Shown here: positions 1-8,600 of the stretch, piece after piece
Layout: each line of letters begins with the position of its first letter
Position numbering within the stretch: the stretch's first letter is position 1
NCBI GenBank assembly: GCA_041660925.1
Contig: JBAZVI010000006.1
Coordinates: 1-64,000, forward strand
Direction: 5' to 3'
Source: Elusimicrobiota bacterium
GTDB taxonomy: Bacteria > Elusimicrobiota > Elusimicrobia > UBA1565
DNA: 64,000 nucleotides
The notes under the pieces: generated by a model
Database searches by the model: none
The model's input: only the letters and a program-made list of their open reading frames with translations
Told to the model about the DNA's origin: nothing
Position numbers and translations under genes: made by a program

Positions 1-1
1 C

Positions 2-2128
2 GGCACGACCTACTGGTGGCGCCTGCGCTCGGGCGGCGGCACGCAGTGGAGCGCGACGCGCTCCTTCGTCGTCGACGCCGTGCCTCCGGCCTTCTCCGGA
101 CCGCAGATCGCCACCAACTCCGCCACCGGCCCCTGGACGGCGCTGCCCGCCGCCGTCTACATGTCCTCGAACGTCGTCACCCTGCGGCTCAACGTCCAGG
201 ACGCCCTGGCCGGTCTCATGGCCTCCACCGGCGTGCCGCAGGGCCTCGCCGGGCAGTGGCACCTCGACGAGTCCTCCGGCGCGGCTCTTCTCGACGCCTC
301 CGCCCTGCGCCTGGACGGGTCGCTCTTCGGTTATCCCCAGTACGCGGCGGGCCGGCGCGGCTCGGCGCTCGTGCTCGGCGGCGCGGGGCAGTACGCCGAC
401 TTCGGCGACCAGAGCGCGCACAACTTCGGCGCCGGCGCCTTCTCCGTCAGCTTCTGGCTCAAGACGACCCAGGCGGGCGCGCGCGGCATCCTCGCCAAGG
501 ACGATACGCTCAACGCCGGCTACCGCGTCGGCATCAACGCCGGCCGCATCCAGGCCTACATCTACGACGGAGCCGCCAGCGTCATCGTCAACGGCACCCG
601 CCTCGTCAACGACAACGGCTGGCACCACGTCGCCATGGTCCGGACCTCCGCCTGGCTGCAGGTCTACATCGACGGCGTGCTCGACAAGCAGAGCGCCTCC
701 GCGGCGGTCGGCAGCACCGACTTCGCCACGCCCCTGCAGCTCGGCGTCTGGAACTCCCTCTTCTTCACCGGAACGGTCGACGAGCTGCGCCTGTTCTCCG
801 TCGCCCGCTCCTCGGTCGAGGTGCTCGGCGAGTACGAGAGCGACCAGCTCGCCGCCCACGAGCGCGGCAAGGCCTACGCCGTGGCCTACTCCACGACCGC
901 CGGACTCTCCTGGACCTGGGTCTCGACGACGAGCCTGTCCCTCGCCGGCTCCTTCAACACCGACAAAGCCGCTCGGGTCCTGCAGGCCTCGAGCATCCAT
1001 CTCGTCTGCTCGACGGGATCCTTCGCCGGCACGAACAGGATCGCCGTCGCCGTCTCGGACTACGCGGGCAACGTCTCCACCGCGGTCTACACGGTCTACG
1101 TCGACACCGTCATCCCGCCGGTCAGCCCGATCGTCGCCGCCGTGGGCTCCTCGAGCATCACCGTCAGCTACGGCCTCGTCGGCGCCGACGGCTACGTCGT
1201 CGAAGCCTCCACCCGTTCGGACTTCGCCGCCTCGTCCATCGTCTCCTCCGCCTCCCTGACGACGCTCAACGCTCTCGCGCCGCAGGATCTCGACCCGAAC
1301 ACGACCTACTATCTGCGCGCCGGCGCCATCTGGGGCGCGACGACGAGCTACGCCTACGCGACGCCGAACTCGACGGCGACGCTCGCCCGCGCGCCCTCGA
1401 ACCTCCAGGTCTTCGCCGTCTTCGTCACCTCGATGACCGCGAACTGGCGGGCGATGCCGAGCGCGGCCCTCGCGGGCTCCTCGAGCAGCGCTTCGGGCTA
1501 CCTCCTCCAGGTCTCCAGCTACAGCGACTTCTCGCAGGCGGTCCAGTCGAGCGCGACCCCGAACATCGCCCTCTCGACGATCCCGGCCGTCGGCCTCTAC
1601 GGCGGAAAGACCTACTGGTTCCGCGTCGCCGCCTACAACCACAACGGCGTGCCGAACTTCAGCGGCCTCGTCTCGCAGCTGCTGCCGGTGGTGCTCTCCA
1701 TCGACATCCCGAACGCGACGGTGGACCTGGGGACGCGCCTGCTCGGCGACGACATCGTCGTCGCGACCCGCACCTCGGTCCTCAACGACGGCAACGTCCG
1801 CGAGACCTACACCCTGCGCGCGACGAGCGTCACGGCCGGGAGCCCCTGGGCGATCGCGGCCGCCGCGGGCGACGACCAGTACGTCCTCTGGAGCATCTTC
1901 GACGGCACCGTCCAGCCCCTCACGGGAGCCTTCCTGGCCGAGGACCGGCTGACCCACGCCGACCAGGTCTGCACCGGCACGCGCTTCACCAACGGCGCCG
2001 TCAGCGGCGTCGGCGTCCCCTACGGGACGCTCGAGTACCTCTGGTTCCGCTTCGCGATGCCCACCGGCACCACGACGCGCGTCCAGCAGGACTTCCAGGT
2101 CACCGTCACGGCGGAGGAGGCGCCATGA
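2..2128 (+). CDS. Secreted LamG / fibronectin-III multidomain surface protein (5' end outside window)
   Basis: The reading frame is open from the first bases, so the true start lies upstream; 708 residues are visible. The visible part begins in a domain with the motif TTYWWRLRSGGG, typical of FN3-like repeats. A LamG/concanavalin-A-like domain follows at about residues 83-276 (GQWHLDESSG, GWHHVAMVRT, VYIDGVLD, GTVDELRLF). Ser/Thr-rich Ig/FN3-like repeats cover about 285-565 (TYYLRAGA and TYWFRVAAYN are FN3 strand signatures). The last ~140 residues (VDLGTRLLGDD, then an F-QP-F-ED block and LWFRFAMP near the end) resemble the five ~205-aa secreted proteins encoded at 5.3-9.2 kb. It overlaps the next start by ATGA. 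The role is inferred as a cell-surface or extracellular adhesive or structural protein; no catalytic motif was seen. Confidence 0.8.
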   Translation, partial: GTTYWWRLRSGGGTQWSATRSFVVDAVPPAFSGPQIATNSATGPWTALPAAVYMSSNVVTLRLNVQDALAGLMASTGVPQGLAGQWHLDESSGAALLDASALRLDGSLFGYPQYAAGRRGSALVLGGAGQYADFGDQSAHNFGAGAFSVSFWLKTTQAGARGILAKDDTLNAGYRVGINAGRIQAYIYDGAASVIVNGTRLVNDNGWHHVAMVRTSAWLQVYIDGVLDKQSASAAVGSTDFATPLQLGVWNSLFFTGTVDELRLFSVARSSVEVLGEYESDQLAAHERGKAYAVAYSTTAGLSWTWVSTTSLSLAGSFNTDKAARVLQASSIHLVCSTGSFAGTNRIAVAVSDYAGNVSTAVYTVYVDTVIPPVSPIVAAVGSSSITVSYGLVGADGYVVEASTRSDFAASSIVSSASLTTLNALAPQDLDPNTTYYLRAGAIWGATTSYAYATPNSTATLARAPSNLQVFAVFVTSMTANWRAMPSAALAGSSSSASGYLLQVSSYSDFSQAVQSSATPNIALSTIPAVGLYGGKTYWFRVAAYNHNGVPNFSGLVSQLLPVVLSIDIPNATVDLGTRLLGDDIVVATRTSVLNDGNVRETYTLRATSVTAGSPWAIAAAAGDDQYVLWSIFDGTVQPLTGAFLAEDRLTHADQVCTGTRFTNGAVSGVGVPYGTLEYLWFRFAMPTGTTTRVQQDFQVTVTAEEAP

Positions 2129-4362
2129 AACCCATGAAAGGCGCGAACCGGCGCGTCACGGCTCCGGCGGCCTCGATGCCCGCCGCCCTGCGGCTCCTCG
2201 CGGTCCTGCCGCCCGCCCTGGTCCTCGTTTGCGCCCCGGCCCTCCTGGTCGACGCCTTCTCGCTCCCGAAAGCCGCCCTGCTGCGCTTCGGAGCCCTCCT
2301 CCTCCTCGCCCTGGCCCTGCGCCCCGGGACCGCGCTCGCCGAGCGCTCCCTGCACGACGACGCGCCGCTGCTGGCCTGGCTCGGGGTAGGACTCCTCTTC
2401 ACCTTCGCATCCATGGACTCGTCATTGAGCTTCTTCGGCCGCTATCAGATGTACATCTGGGGCTTCTGGACGCTCGCGAGCCTCGCCGCCGTGCACGCGG
2501 CCGCTTCCCGGCTCGATCCGGAGCGCACGCCGCGGGTCCTCTTCGCCGGCACCTGCGCGGCCGCCGGCGCCGCCGTGCTCCTCGCCTTCCCGATGAGCGC
2601 GGGGGGGCGGCCGCACTCGACGCTCGGCACGACGCTCAACTACGGCGGCTTCCTCTCCATGGCCCTCCCCCTCCTCCTGTGCGCGTCCCTCACGGAACGC
2701 CGCGGAGCCCTCCGGGCGCTCGCGGCGGCGGCCTTCGCCCTGGCCGCCTACCAGCTGCTCGGGACGCTGAGCCGCGGCGCCTGGCTCGGCGCCCTCGCCG
2801 CTCTCGCGCTCTGGGCCGGGCTCAACCGCGGCCTCCTTCGCCGCGGTCCGGGACGCCCCGTGCTCCTGGCCCTGCTCCTCGCGGCCGCGGCCGCGGCTGC
2901 GGCGCTGGGAGCGGGCGCCGTCCGCCAGCGCGCCCGCGTCTTCCTCAGCCCCTCCGAACAGAGCGCGAGCACCCGCCTCGAGCTCTGGAGGATGTCCGCG
3001 CGGATGGCGCTCGACGCGCACGGCTGGGGCAGCGGGCTCGACAGCTTCGGCCTGCGCTCTCCCCGCTACGAGAGCCCGGAGATGCGCCAGCGCGCGGCGA
3101 ACCTCTTCATCTCGACCTACGCCCACAACGAGGTCCTGCAGGTCCTCGTCACCCTCGGTCTCCCCGGCCTGGCCGCCTACCTCTGGCTCTGGGGCTCCTG
3201 GATCCTCGCCGCCCTGCGCCGCCTGCGCGCCGCCTCGGAGGAGGAGCGCCCGGTGCTCTCCGCGCTCCTCTGCGCCGCGCTCGCGCTCTGGGTGCACTCC
3301 CAGTTCAACTTCCCCAGCATCTCCACCCTCGCCCTCCAATGGGCCTTCCTGGGGAGCCTGTCGGCCGTCCCGGGCCGCCCGGCCGCGGCGAGCCGGCCGC
3401 GCCTCGCCCGCTCCCTGCTCGTCCTGGCCGCCCTCGCCGCGGCGTTCTGCGCCTCCGAGCTTGCGGCCGACGGGCTCATCCGCTCCGCCCGCTCGGCGAC
3501 CCTGCGGCGCGCGTACCCCCTCGCCGTCGCCCGCGCCGAAGCGGCCGTACGGCTCGATCCCCGCGGGGAGGGCTACGCGATGGCGCTGAGCGACGCGCTG
3601 CGCCGACGCGCCCTCTCCTCGGCCGACGCGGCCGTCAAGCGCGCCGACCTCGCGCGCGCGATCGAAGTCACCCGCCGTGACGCGGAGCGCCACCCCTTCT
3701 TCGCCGACTCCTGGCACAACCACGCGATGGCGCTCATGTGGAGCGCCCTGGACCTGCGGAAGCCGGACGCGGCGGAGGCGGTCGAGGCCGAGCGCGTCGA
3801 GCTCAAGGCCGCGGGCCTCGCCCCGACCATCGCGCAGTTCTGGAACGCGGTCGGAGAGATCCGCCACTTCCGCGGCGACCTCGCGGGCGCGAAGAAGGCC
3901 TGGCTCGAGGCCGTCCGCGTCGACCCGGGCCACCGCAAGGCGAACGCCTGGCTGGAGAACTACGTGGAAGAGGACGTCTTCCTCGCGGCGCCGCAGGACC
4001 TCGAGGTCCGCGGTCTCTCTCCGGAGACGGAGACCGACCTGCGCGCGGCGGGCAAGCCGCTGCTCAAGATCGCCAACCTGCGCGAGCGGGACCTGCGCCT
4101 GCAGGTGCGCCGGGTCTTCGGCTGGGGTTCGCTGGCGCGCTGCCCCGAGGGCTGGCCCGAGGCCGCCGAAAGCGTCCCCTTCACGCCGGAGGCGGAGGAG
4201 TTCACCCTCGCGCAGAACGGGGTGCGCGTCCTTTCCTTCCGGCTGCGCGCGCCGCGGGGACGCGCCTGCTTCCTCGTGCGCGTGCGCTGCATCGATTTCG
4301 AGGTCCCCGTGGACCGCACCGTCCAGGTGCTCACGGACACGGCCGTTCAGGAGAAGCCATGA
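2125..4362 (+). CDS. O-antigen ligase / O-oligosaccharyltransferase-like membrane protein with C-terminal TPR region
   Basis: The 745-residue protein begins with a polytopic membrane half of about ten or more hydrophobic segments over residues 20-445. It carries the layout of the Wzy_C/WaaL/PglL superfamily: a large periplasmic loop with RLELWRMSARM, GWGSGLDSFG and an AHNEVLQ motif followed by hydrophobic helices. From about residue 450 it has TPR-like helices (FWNAVGEIRHFRGDLAGAKK) and a final beta-rich ~90 residues. Family members transfer lipid-linked glycans to lipid A core, to proteins (PglL/PilO) or polymerise O-units; the substrate cannot be told from sequence. It overlaps both neighbours by 4 nt (ATGA), so it is translationally coupled to a secreted LamG/FN3 protein and a secreted Ig-like protein. 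This makes O-glycosylation of those products an attractive inference. Confidence 0.75.
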   Translation: MKPMKGANRRVTAPAASMPAALRLLAVLPPALVLVCAPALLVDAFSLPKAALLRFGALLLLALALRPGTALAERSLHDDAPLLAWLGVGLLFTFASMDSSLSFFGRYQMYIWGFWTLASLAAVHAAASRLDPERTPRVLFAGTCAAAGAAVLLAFPMSAGGRPHSTLGTTLNYGGFLSMALPLLLCASLTERRGALRALAAAAFALAAYQLLGTLSRGAWLGALAALALWAGLNRGLLRRGPGRPVLLALLLAAAAAAAALGAGAVRQRARVFLSPSEQSASTRLELWRMSARMALDAHGWGSGLDSFGLRSPRYESPEMRQRAANLFISTYAHNEVLQVLVTLGLPGLAAYLWLWGSWILAALRRLRAASEEERPVLSALLCAALALWVHSQFNFPSISTLALQWAFLGSLSAVPGRPAAASRPRLARSLLVLAALAAAFCASELAADGLIRSARSATLRRAYPLAVARAEAAVRLDPRGEGYAMALSDALRRRALSSADAAVKRADLARAIEVTRRDAERHPFFADSWHNHAMALMWSALDLRKPDAAEAVEAERVELKAAGLAPTIAQFWNAVGEIRHFRGDLAGAKKAWLEAVRVDPGHRKANAWLENYVEEDVFLAAPQDLEVRGLSPETETDLRAAGKPLLKIANLRERDLRLQVRRVFGWGSLARCPEGWPEAAESVPFTPEAEEFTLAQNGVRVLSFRLRAPRGRACFLVRVRCIDFEVPVDRTVQVLTDTAVQEKP

Positions 4363-5279
4363 CGATCTTCAACGCCGCGCTCGTTTTCGCAGCCCTCCTC
4401 CTCCCCGCGCGGGAAGCCGCCGCCCTCGGGCTCTCGACGACGATGGGCCGCGTCTTCGTGAACAACGTGCCGGTCGGCTCGACCGTGAGCGTCCGCGACC
4501 TGAGCGGCGTCAGCTACAAGCTCACCAACACCTCGATGAACGCCGAGGACGTCGAGATCGCGGTGCTCAAGCCCTCCGCCGAGGAAGGCATCCTCCTGCC
4601 CGGCTACGAGCCCATCCCGGACGCCGGCTGGGTCTGGCTCTCGCAGAACCGCTTCCACCTGGCCCCCGGCCAGCAGGCGGTGGCCGACGTGATGATCGAC
4701 ATCCCCAAGGACCCGAAGCACCTGGCGAAGAAATACCAGGTGAGTCTGTGGGCGCGCAGCGTGACCGAGGGACGCTTCCTCGCCGTCGGCCTCAAGAGCC
4801 GGCTCATGCTGGACGTCTCCTCCAGGCTCATGACGGCCGACGAGATGAAGCGCTCCGACCAGATCGCCGAGAACCTCGACTTCCACTTCAGCCCGCCGGA
4901 CCTGCGGCTCGCGGACGTCCCCCTCGGACGCAGCGTGGACGTCCGCAAGGAGCTCAGAAAGAGCTTCAAGCTCATCAACCTCTCCGACAAGCCGATGCGC
5001 ATCAAGCTCAAGCCCATCGCGCGCGTCCTCGCCGGCCTGGGGAGCGCCCAGGGCGTACTCGACGACGTCGGCACCGTGACCCCCGAGAAGCCGGAGCTCG
5101 TCGTCCCGGCCAACTCGATCGGCATCGTCGGCTTCTCCATCAAGCTCCCGGACGACCGCGCTCTCGCCGGCAAGAAGTGCCGGGTCGTGCTCCAGGCGGA
5201 GCTGCAGGACCAGGCCGTCCCGGTCTCGGCGTTCGGCCAGATCACTCTCGACGTGAAAAAGGAAGGTGATGCCCGATGA
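4359..5279 (+). CDS. Secreted two-domain Ig-like protein (possible chaperone or partner of the following module proteins)
   Basis: The product has 306 residues with a cleavable-looking signal peptide (MTIFNAALVFAALLLPAREAAA). The mature part appears to be two homologous Ig-like halves. Each has VPxGxxVxVR, then YKL/FKL-xN-S, a long loop, a V-P/APG-x strand and a PKD/PDD turn (first half about 30-150, second about 178-300). The pattern of N-S motifs and IPKD/LPDD resembles DUF916-type (WxL-interacting) and other periplasmic Ig-like domains, but I cannot assign a family. It sits with ATGA overlaps between the glycosyltransferase-like gene and the first of five small secreted paralogs. Inference: it binds, scaffolds or chaperones these. 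Confidence in the gene is high and in the role low. Confidence 0.75.
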   Translation: MTIFNAALVFAALLLPAREAAALGLSTTMGRVFVNNVPVGSTVSVRDLSGVSYKLTNTSMNAEDVEIAVLKPSAEEGILLPGYEPIPDAGWVWLSQNRFHLAPGQQAVADVMIDIPKDPKHLAKKYQVSLWARSVTEGRFLAVGLKSRLMLDVSSRLMTADEMKRSDQIAENLDFHFSPPDLRLADVPLGRSVDVRKELRKSFKLINLSDKPMRIKLKPIARVLAGLGSAQGVLDDVGTVTPEKPELVVPANSIGIVGFSIKLPDDRALAGKKCRVVLQAELQDQAVPVSAFGQITLDVKKEGDAR

Positions 5280-5896
5280 ACATTTTCCGCACCAGCCGGA
5301 TTCTCCTCGCGGGAGCGGCCCTGGCGCTGCTCGCCGCCGGCGCGGAGGCGGCCAGTCCCGACACGCTCACGCTGACGGTGGCCATCGGGAACCAGCTCTC
5401 CGTGCGCCTCAGGGACGCGGGAGGCGCCGACCTGAGCGCCTACGACTTCGGCCCCATGTCCCTGGGCCAGGCCTCGGTCAACTCGAGCCCCATCAACGTC
5501 GACAACGACAGCGGCGGACTCATGGAGTCGCTCCAGCTGTCCGTCGGCGACACCGGCGGCGGGCTGATCCTCCGCACGACGACGGGCGCGCTGGCCCAGG
5601 ACGAGTACCGGCTGCAGGCGCTCTTCCAGGACGCCCAGCCCGCGCACGGGGACTTCGGCAGCGAGGACATCCTGACGGCCTCCGCGCAGGCGGCACAGGC
5701 GCAGGGTGCGGGGGCGGTCTTCGCGACGGCCTCGACGGTCACCGCCGAGGACGGCGTGAGCGTCGCCGACAACAACCGCCTCGGCACGCCGCCGACGGCG
5801 GAGGTCCGGCTCTGGCTGCGCCTCGAACTGGCGGGCAGCTCGACGCTGAGCGGGACGCAGGCGAACTTCGCGACGGTATACGTCAATGCGTACTAG
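5276..5896 (+). CDS. Small secreted beta-sandwich module protein, paralog 1 of 5
   Basis: The 206-residue protein has an N-terminal signal peptide ending near AEAA-S, then the family signature SPDTLTLTVAIGN, YDFGPMSLGQASVN, INVDNDSGGLMESLQL, DEYRLQALFQDAQP, EDGVS and RLWLRLELA near the C-terminus. There is no catalytic motif, no TM helix after the signal and no sorting signal that I recognise. The DFG-x-G-x-N-D-SG layout resembles Ig-like surface modules. Its start overlaps the Ig-like gene by ATGA, so it is cotranscribed with it. Paralogs 2-5 follow in the same direction, each behind its own leader. Function is unknown; secreted structural subunit is the most likely reading. Confidence 0.8.
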   Translation: MNIFRTSRILLAGAALALLAAGAEAASPDTLTLTVAIGNQLSVRLRDAGGADLSAYDFGPMSLGQASVNSSPINVDNDSGGLMESLQLSVGDTGGGLILRTTTGALAQDEYRLQALFQDAQPAHGDFGSEDILTASAQAAQAQGAGAVFATASTVTAEDGVSVADNNRLGTPPTAEVRLWLRLELAGSSTLSGTQANFATVYVNAY

Positions 5897-5996
5897 AGGA
5901 TTTCGAGAGACGAAGATGACGACGGACCCGATGACGCAGACGCATAAAACCGACGCCCGGGCCTCCCGGGGCATGGGCGTTCGAGGAGAAATGAAC

Positions 5997-6608
5997 ATGA
6001 AACGACTGCTGTCCGCCTTGCTGCTCGCCGCAGCATTGGCTTCCTGCGCGCTCGACGCGCTCGCGGCCAACCCCGACACGCTCACGCTGACCGTGACCAT
6101 CGGCAACGCCCTGTCCGTGCGCATCCGCGACTCGGCGGGAAGCGACCTGGCCAACTACGACTTCGGCTCGATGTCGCTGGGCCAGGCCTCGGTCAACTCG
6201 AGTCAGATCAACATCGACAACGACAGCGGAGGACTCTCGGAGTCGCTCCAGCTGTCCATCGGAGACAACGGCGCCAACAACATGCTTCTGCGCACGACGA
6301 CCGGCGCGCTGGCGCAGGACGAATACCGCCTGCAGGCGGTCTTCCAGGACGCCCAGCCGCCGCACGCGGACTTCGGCACCGAGGACATCGTGACCGCCGC
6401 GGCGCAGGCGGCGCAGGACTCGGCCGGAGGCCGCTTCTCGGTCACCGGCGTCGCGGCGGCGGAGGACGGCGTGAGCATCGCAGAATCCAGCCGCCTGGCG
6501 GCCTCGAGCTCGGAGGTGCGGCTCTGGCTGAGGTTGGAGCTGGCCGCGACCTCGGTCTTGAGCGGCGTACAGACGAACTTCGCGACGCTCTACGTGAGCG
6601 CGGTATAG
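5997..6608 (+). CDS. Small secreted beta-sandwich module protein, paralog 2 of 5
   Basis: The product has 203 residues. I chose ATG 5997 over the upstream in-frame ATG at 5991 because GAGGAG at 5983-5988 is correctly spaced only from 5997. The signal peptide contains LASC at its end, which fits a lipobox, but the cut after ALAA used by the other copies is equally plausible. The mature part has NPDTLTLTVTIGNALSVRIR, YDFGSMSLGQASVN, IDNDSGGL, DEYRLQAVFQDAQP and RLWLRLEL, very close to paralogs 3 and 4. The leader before it is about 100 nt, shorter than the leaders of paralogs 3-5. Function is unknown. Confidence 0.8.
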   Translation: MKRLLSALLLAAALASCALDALAANPDTLTLTVTIGNALSVRIRDSAGSDLANYDFGSMSLGQASVNSSQINIDNDSGGLSESLQLSIGDNGANNMLLRTTTGALAQDEYRLQAVFQDAQPPHADFGTEDIVTAAAQAAQDSAGGRFSVTGVAAAEDGVSIAESSRLAASSSEVRLWLRLELAATSVLSGVQTNFATLYVSAV

Positions 6609-6856
6609 GAGAGCGCCGAGGACCGAACGAGGAATGAGGCGCTGAGATGAAAGGGACCGCGGACAGCGGCAGCCGAAAACGGACCTCCGGGGCCGGGACC
6701 CCGGAGCGGATCGTGCGTGCGCAGGGCGTTCGTGAGGACATCGGACGGAGGCAGGCCATGAGCATCGAGACGACGGATAAACAGATTTCGACGCCGCACG
6801 ACGTGCGTTCGCCGCAAAAATCACCCGGCTCTCCTGGAGCCGGCTGGAGAGGTGTC

Positions 6857-7471
6857 ATGAGAAAAAGGCTGTCCACTGTGCTGGTGCTGTTCGCCGCATT
6901 GTCCGCCCCCGCGCTCGACGCGTCGGCGGCCAACCCGGACACGATGACGCTGACCGTGACCATCGGCAACGCCCTGTCCGTCCGCATCAAGGACTCGGGC
7001 GGGACCGACCTGACCAACTACGACTTCGGCTCCATGTCGCTGGGGCAGGCCTCGGTCAACTCGACGCAGATCAACGTCGACAACGACAGCGGAGGCCTCA
7101 CGGAATCGCTCCAGCTGTCCGTCGGCGACAACGGCGCCAACAGCATGCTTCTGCGCGAGACCTCCGGCGCGCTGGCGCAGGACGAATACCGCCTGCAGGC
7201 GGTCTTCCAGGACGCCCAGCCCAGGCACACGGACTACGGCAACGAGGACATCGTGACCGCCGCCGCGCAGGCGGCCCAGGACTCGGCGGGCGGGCGCTTC
7301 TCGATCACCGGCATCGCGGCGGCGGAGGACGGCGTCTCCGTCACCGACGTCAACCGGCTCGCGGGCTCGGCCTCGGAGGTGCGGCTCTGGCTGAGACTCG
7401 AGCTGGCCGGGACCTCGGTCCTGAGCGGCGTGCAGACGAACTTCGCGACGCTCTACGTGAGCGCGGTATAG
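6857..7471 (+). CDS. Small secreted beta-sandwich module protein, paralog 3 of 5
   Basis: The product has 204 residues, starting at ATG 6857 behind GGAGAGGTG (SD) and directly before a signal peptide (MRKRLSTVLVLFAALSAPA). The frame is open further upstream to an ATG at 6647. I rejected that start because it would bury the signal peptide and because the leader is conserved at all codon positions, as expected for RNA. The mature protein has the family blocks NPDTMTLTVTIGN, YDFGSMSLGQASVN, DNDSGGLTESLQL, FQDAQP and RLWLRLELAG. It is nearly identical in layout to paralog 4, so the pair arose from a recent tandem duplication of a ~855-bp unit that includes the leader. Confidence 0.8.
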   Translation: MRKRLSTVLVLFAALSAPALDASAANPDTMTLTVTIGNALSVRIKDSGGTDLTNYDFGSMSLGQASVNSTQINVDNDSGGLTESLQLSVGDNGANSMLLRETSGALAQDEYRLQAVFQDAQPRHTDYGNEDIVTAAAQAAQDSAGGRFSITGIAAAEDGVSVTDVNRLAGSASEVRLWLRLELAGTSVLSGVQTNFATLYVSAV

Positions 7472-7711
7472 GAGAGCGCGAGGGACGAACGAGGATGAGG
7501 CGCTGAGATGAAGCGGACAGTGGACAGCGTGAAGCCGTCCTCCGGGGCTCAGGACCCCGGAGGGGTCGTGCGTGCAGAGGTCGTCGGTGCGGACATCGGA
7601 CGGAGGCAGGCCATGGACATCATGACGACGGATAAACAGATTTCTACGCAGGCGTTCGTGCGTTCGCCGCAAAAATCACCCGGCTCTCCCGGAGCCGGCT
7701 GGAGAGGTGCC

Positions 7712-8326
7712 ATGAAAAGGATGCTGTCCACTGTGCTGGTGCTGTTCGCCGTATTGTCCGCCTTCGCGCTCGACGCGTCGGCGGCCAACCCGGACACGAT
7801 GACGCTGACCGTGACCATCGGCAACGCCCTGTCCGTCCGCATCAAGGACTCGGGCGGAAGCGACCTGACCAACTACGACTTCGGCTCCATGTCGCTGGGC
7901 CAGGCCTCGGTCAACGCGACCCAGATCAACATCGACAACGACAGCGGCGGTCTCACCGAGACCCTGCAGCTGTCGGTCGGCGACAACGGCGCCAACAGCC
8001 TGCTGCTGCGAACGACCGCGGGTGTGCTGGCGCAGGACGAATACCGCCTGCAGGCGGTCCTCCAGGACGCGCAGCCGACGCACGCGAACTTCGGCAGCGA
8101 GGACACCCTCACGACCTCCGCGCAGGCGGCGCAGGACTCCGCGGGAGGGCGCTTCGCGGTCACCGGCGTCACGGCGGCGGAAGACGGCGTCTCCGTCACC
8201 GACGACAACCGGCTGGCGGCCGCCAGCTCGGAGGTGCGGCTCTGGCTGCGGCTGGAGCTGGCCGCGAGTTCGACCTTGAGCGGCGTGCAGACGAACTTCG
8301 CGACGGTCTTCGTGAGCGCGGTCTAG
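7712..8326 (+). CDS. Small secreted beta-sandwich module protein, paralog 4 of 5
   Basis: The product has 204 residues. The start at ATG 7712 follows the same GGAGAGGTG ribosome site as paralog 3 and begins a signal peptide (MKRMLSTVLVLFAVLSAFA). The same blocks are present: NPDTMTLTVTIGN, YDFGSMSLGQASVN, IDNDSGGLTETLQL, DEYRLQAVLQDAQP, EDGVSVTDDNRL and RLWLRLELA. The downstream boundary GTGAGCGCGGT...GGAG is shared with paralogs 2 and 3, again showing tandem duplication. Secreted structural role inferred only. Confidence 0.8.
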   Translation: MKRMLSTVLVLFAVLSAFALDASAANPDTMTLTVTIGNALSVRIKDSGGSDLTNYDFGSMSLGQASVNATQINIDNDSGGLTETLQLSVGDNGANSLLLRTTAGVLAQDEYRLQAVLQDAQPTHANFGSEDTLTTSAQAAQDSAGGRFAVTGVTAAEDGVSVTDDNRLAAASSEVRLWLRLELAASSTLSGVQTNFATVFVSAV

Positions 8327-8600
8327 GAGACGCGAGGAACGGACGAGGATGAGAAGCTGAGATGAAACGGACAGTGGACAGCCGCAAGGCGCGGACCGCA
8401 CTCCGGGGCTCGGGACCCCGGGGGGACGGAGCGCCGTCGGGCCGGACGACGGGGACGCGGGACGGCGGCGCATGCGCACACGATTTTTCGACGGAGACGG
8501 GACGGACGCAGAGACGGGACGGACCGCGCGCGCCGCGAGGCGCGGGCGGAAAACCACGGGGAACGGCGCTCTTGGCGCCCGCCCCCAAAGGAGCGATGAG

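Noticed and set aside
16..2124. Open frame in +1 continuing into the O-antigen-ligase-like gene, which would make one 1448-residue protein
   Set aside because: The upstream part is Arg/Pro-rich shadow sequence; the +2 frame holds the clear LamG/FN3 protein and the hydrophobic protein starts at ATG 2125 with ATGA coupling.
6647..6856. N-terminal extensions of paralogs 3 and 4 starting at 6647 and 7508
   Set aside because: They would hide the signal peptide, paralog 5's equivalent is out of frame, and conservation in the leader is not codon-like.
6609..6856. Known riboswitch classes (TPP, c-di-GMP-I, cobalamin, glycine) in the leaders
   Set aside because: GCTGAGATGA and GCAAAAATC look superficially similar to TPP and GEMM motifs, but the remaining conserved blocks are missing.
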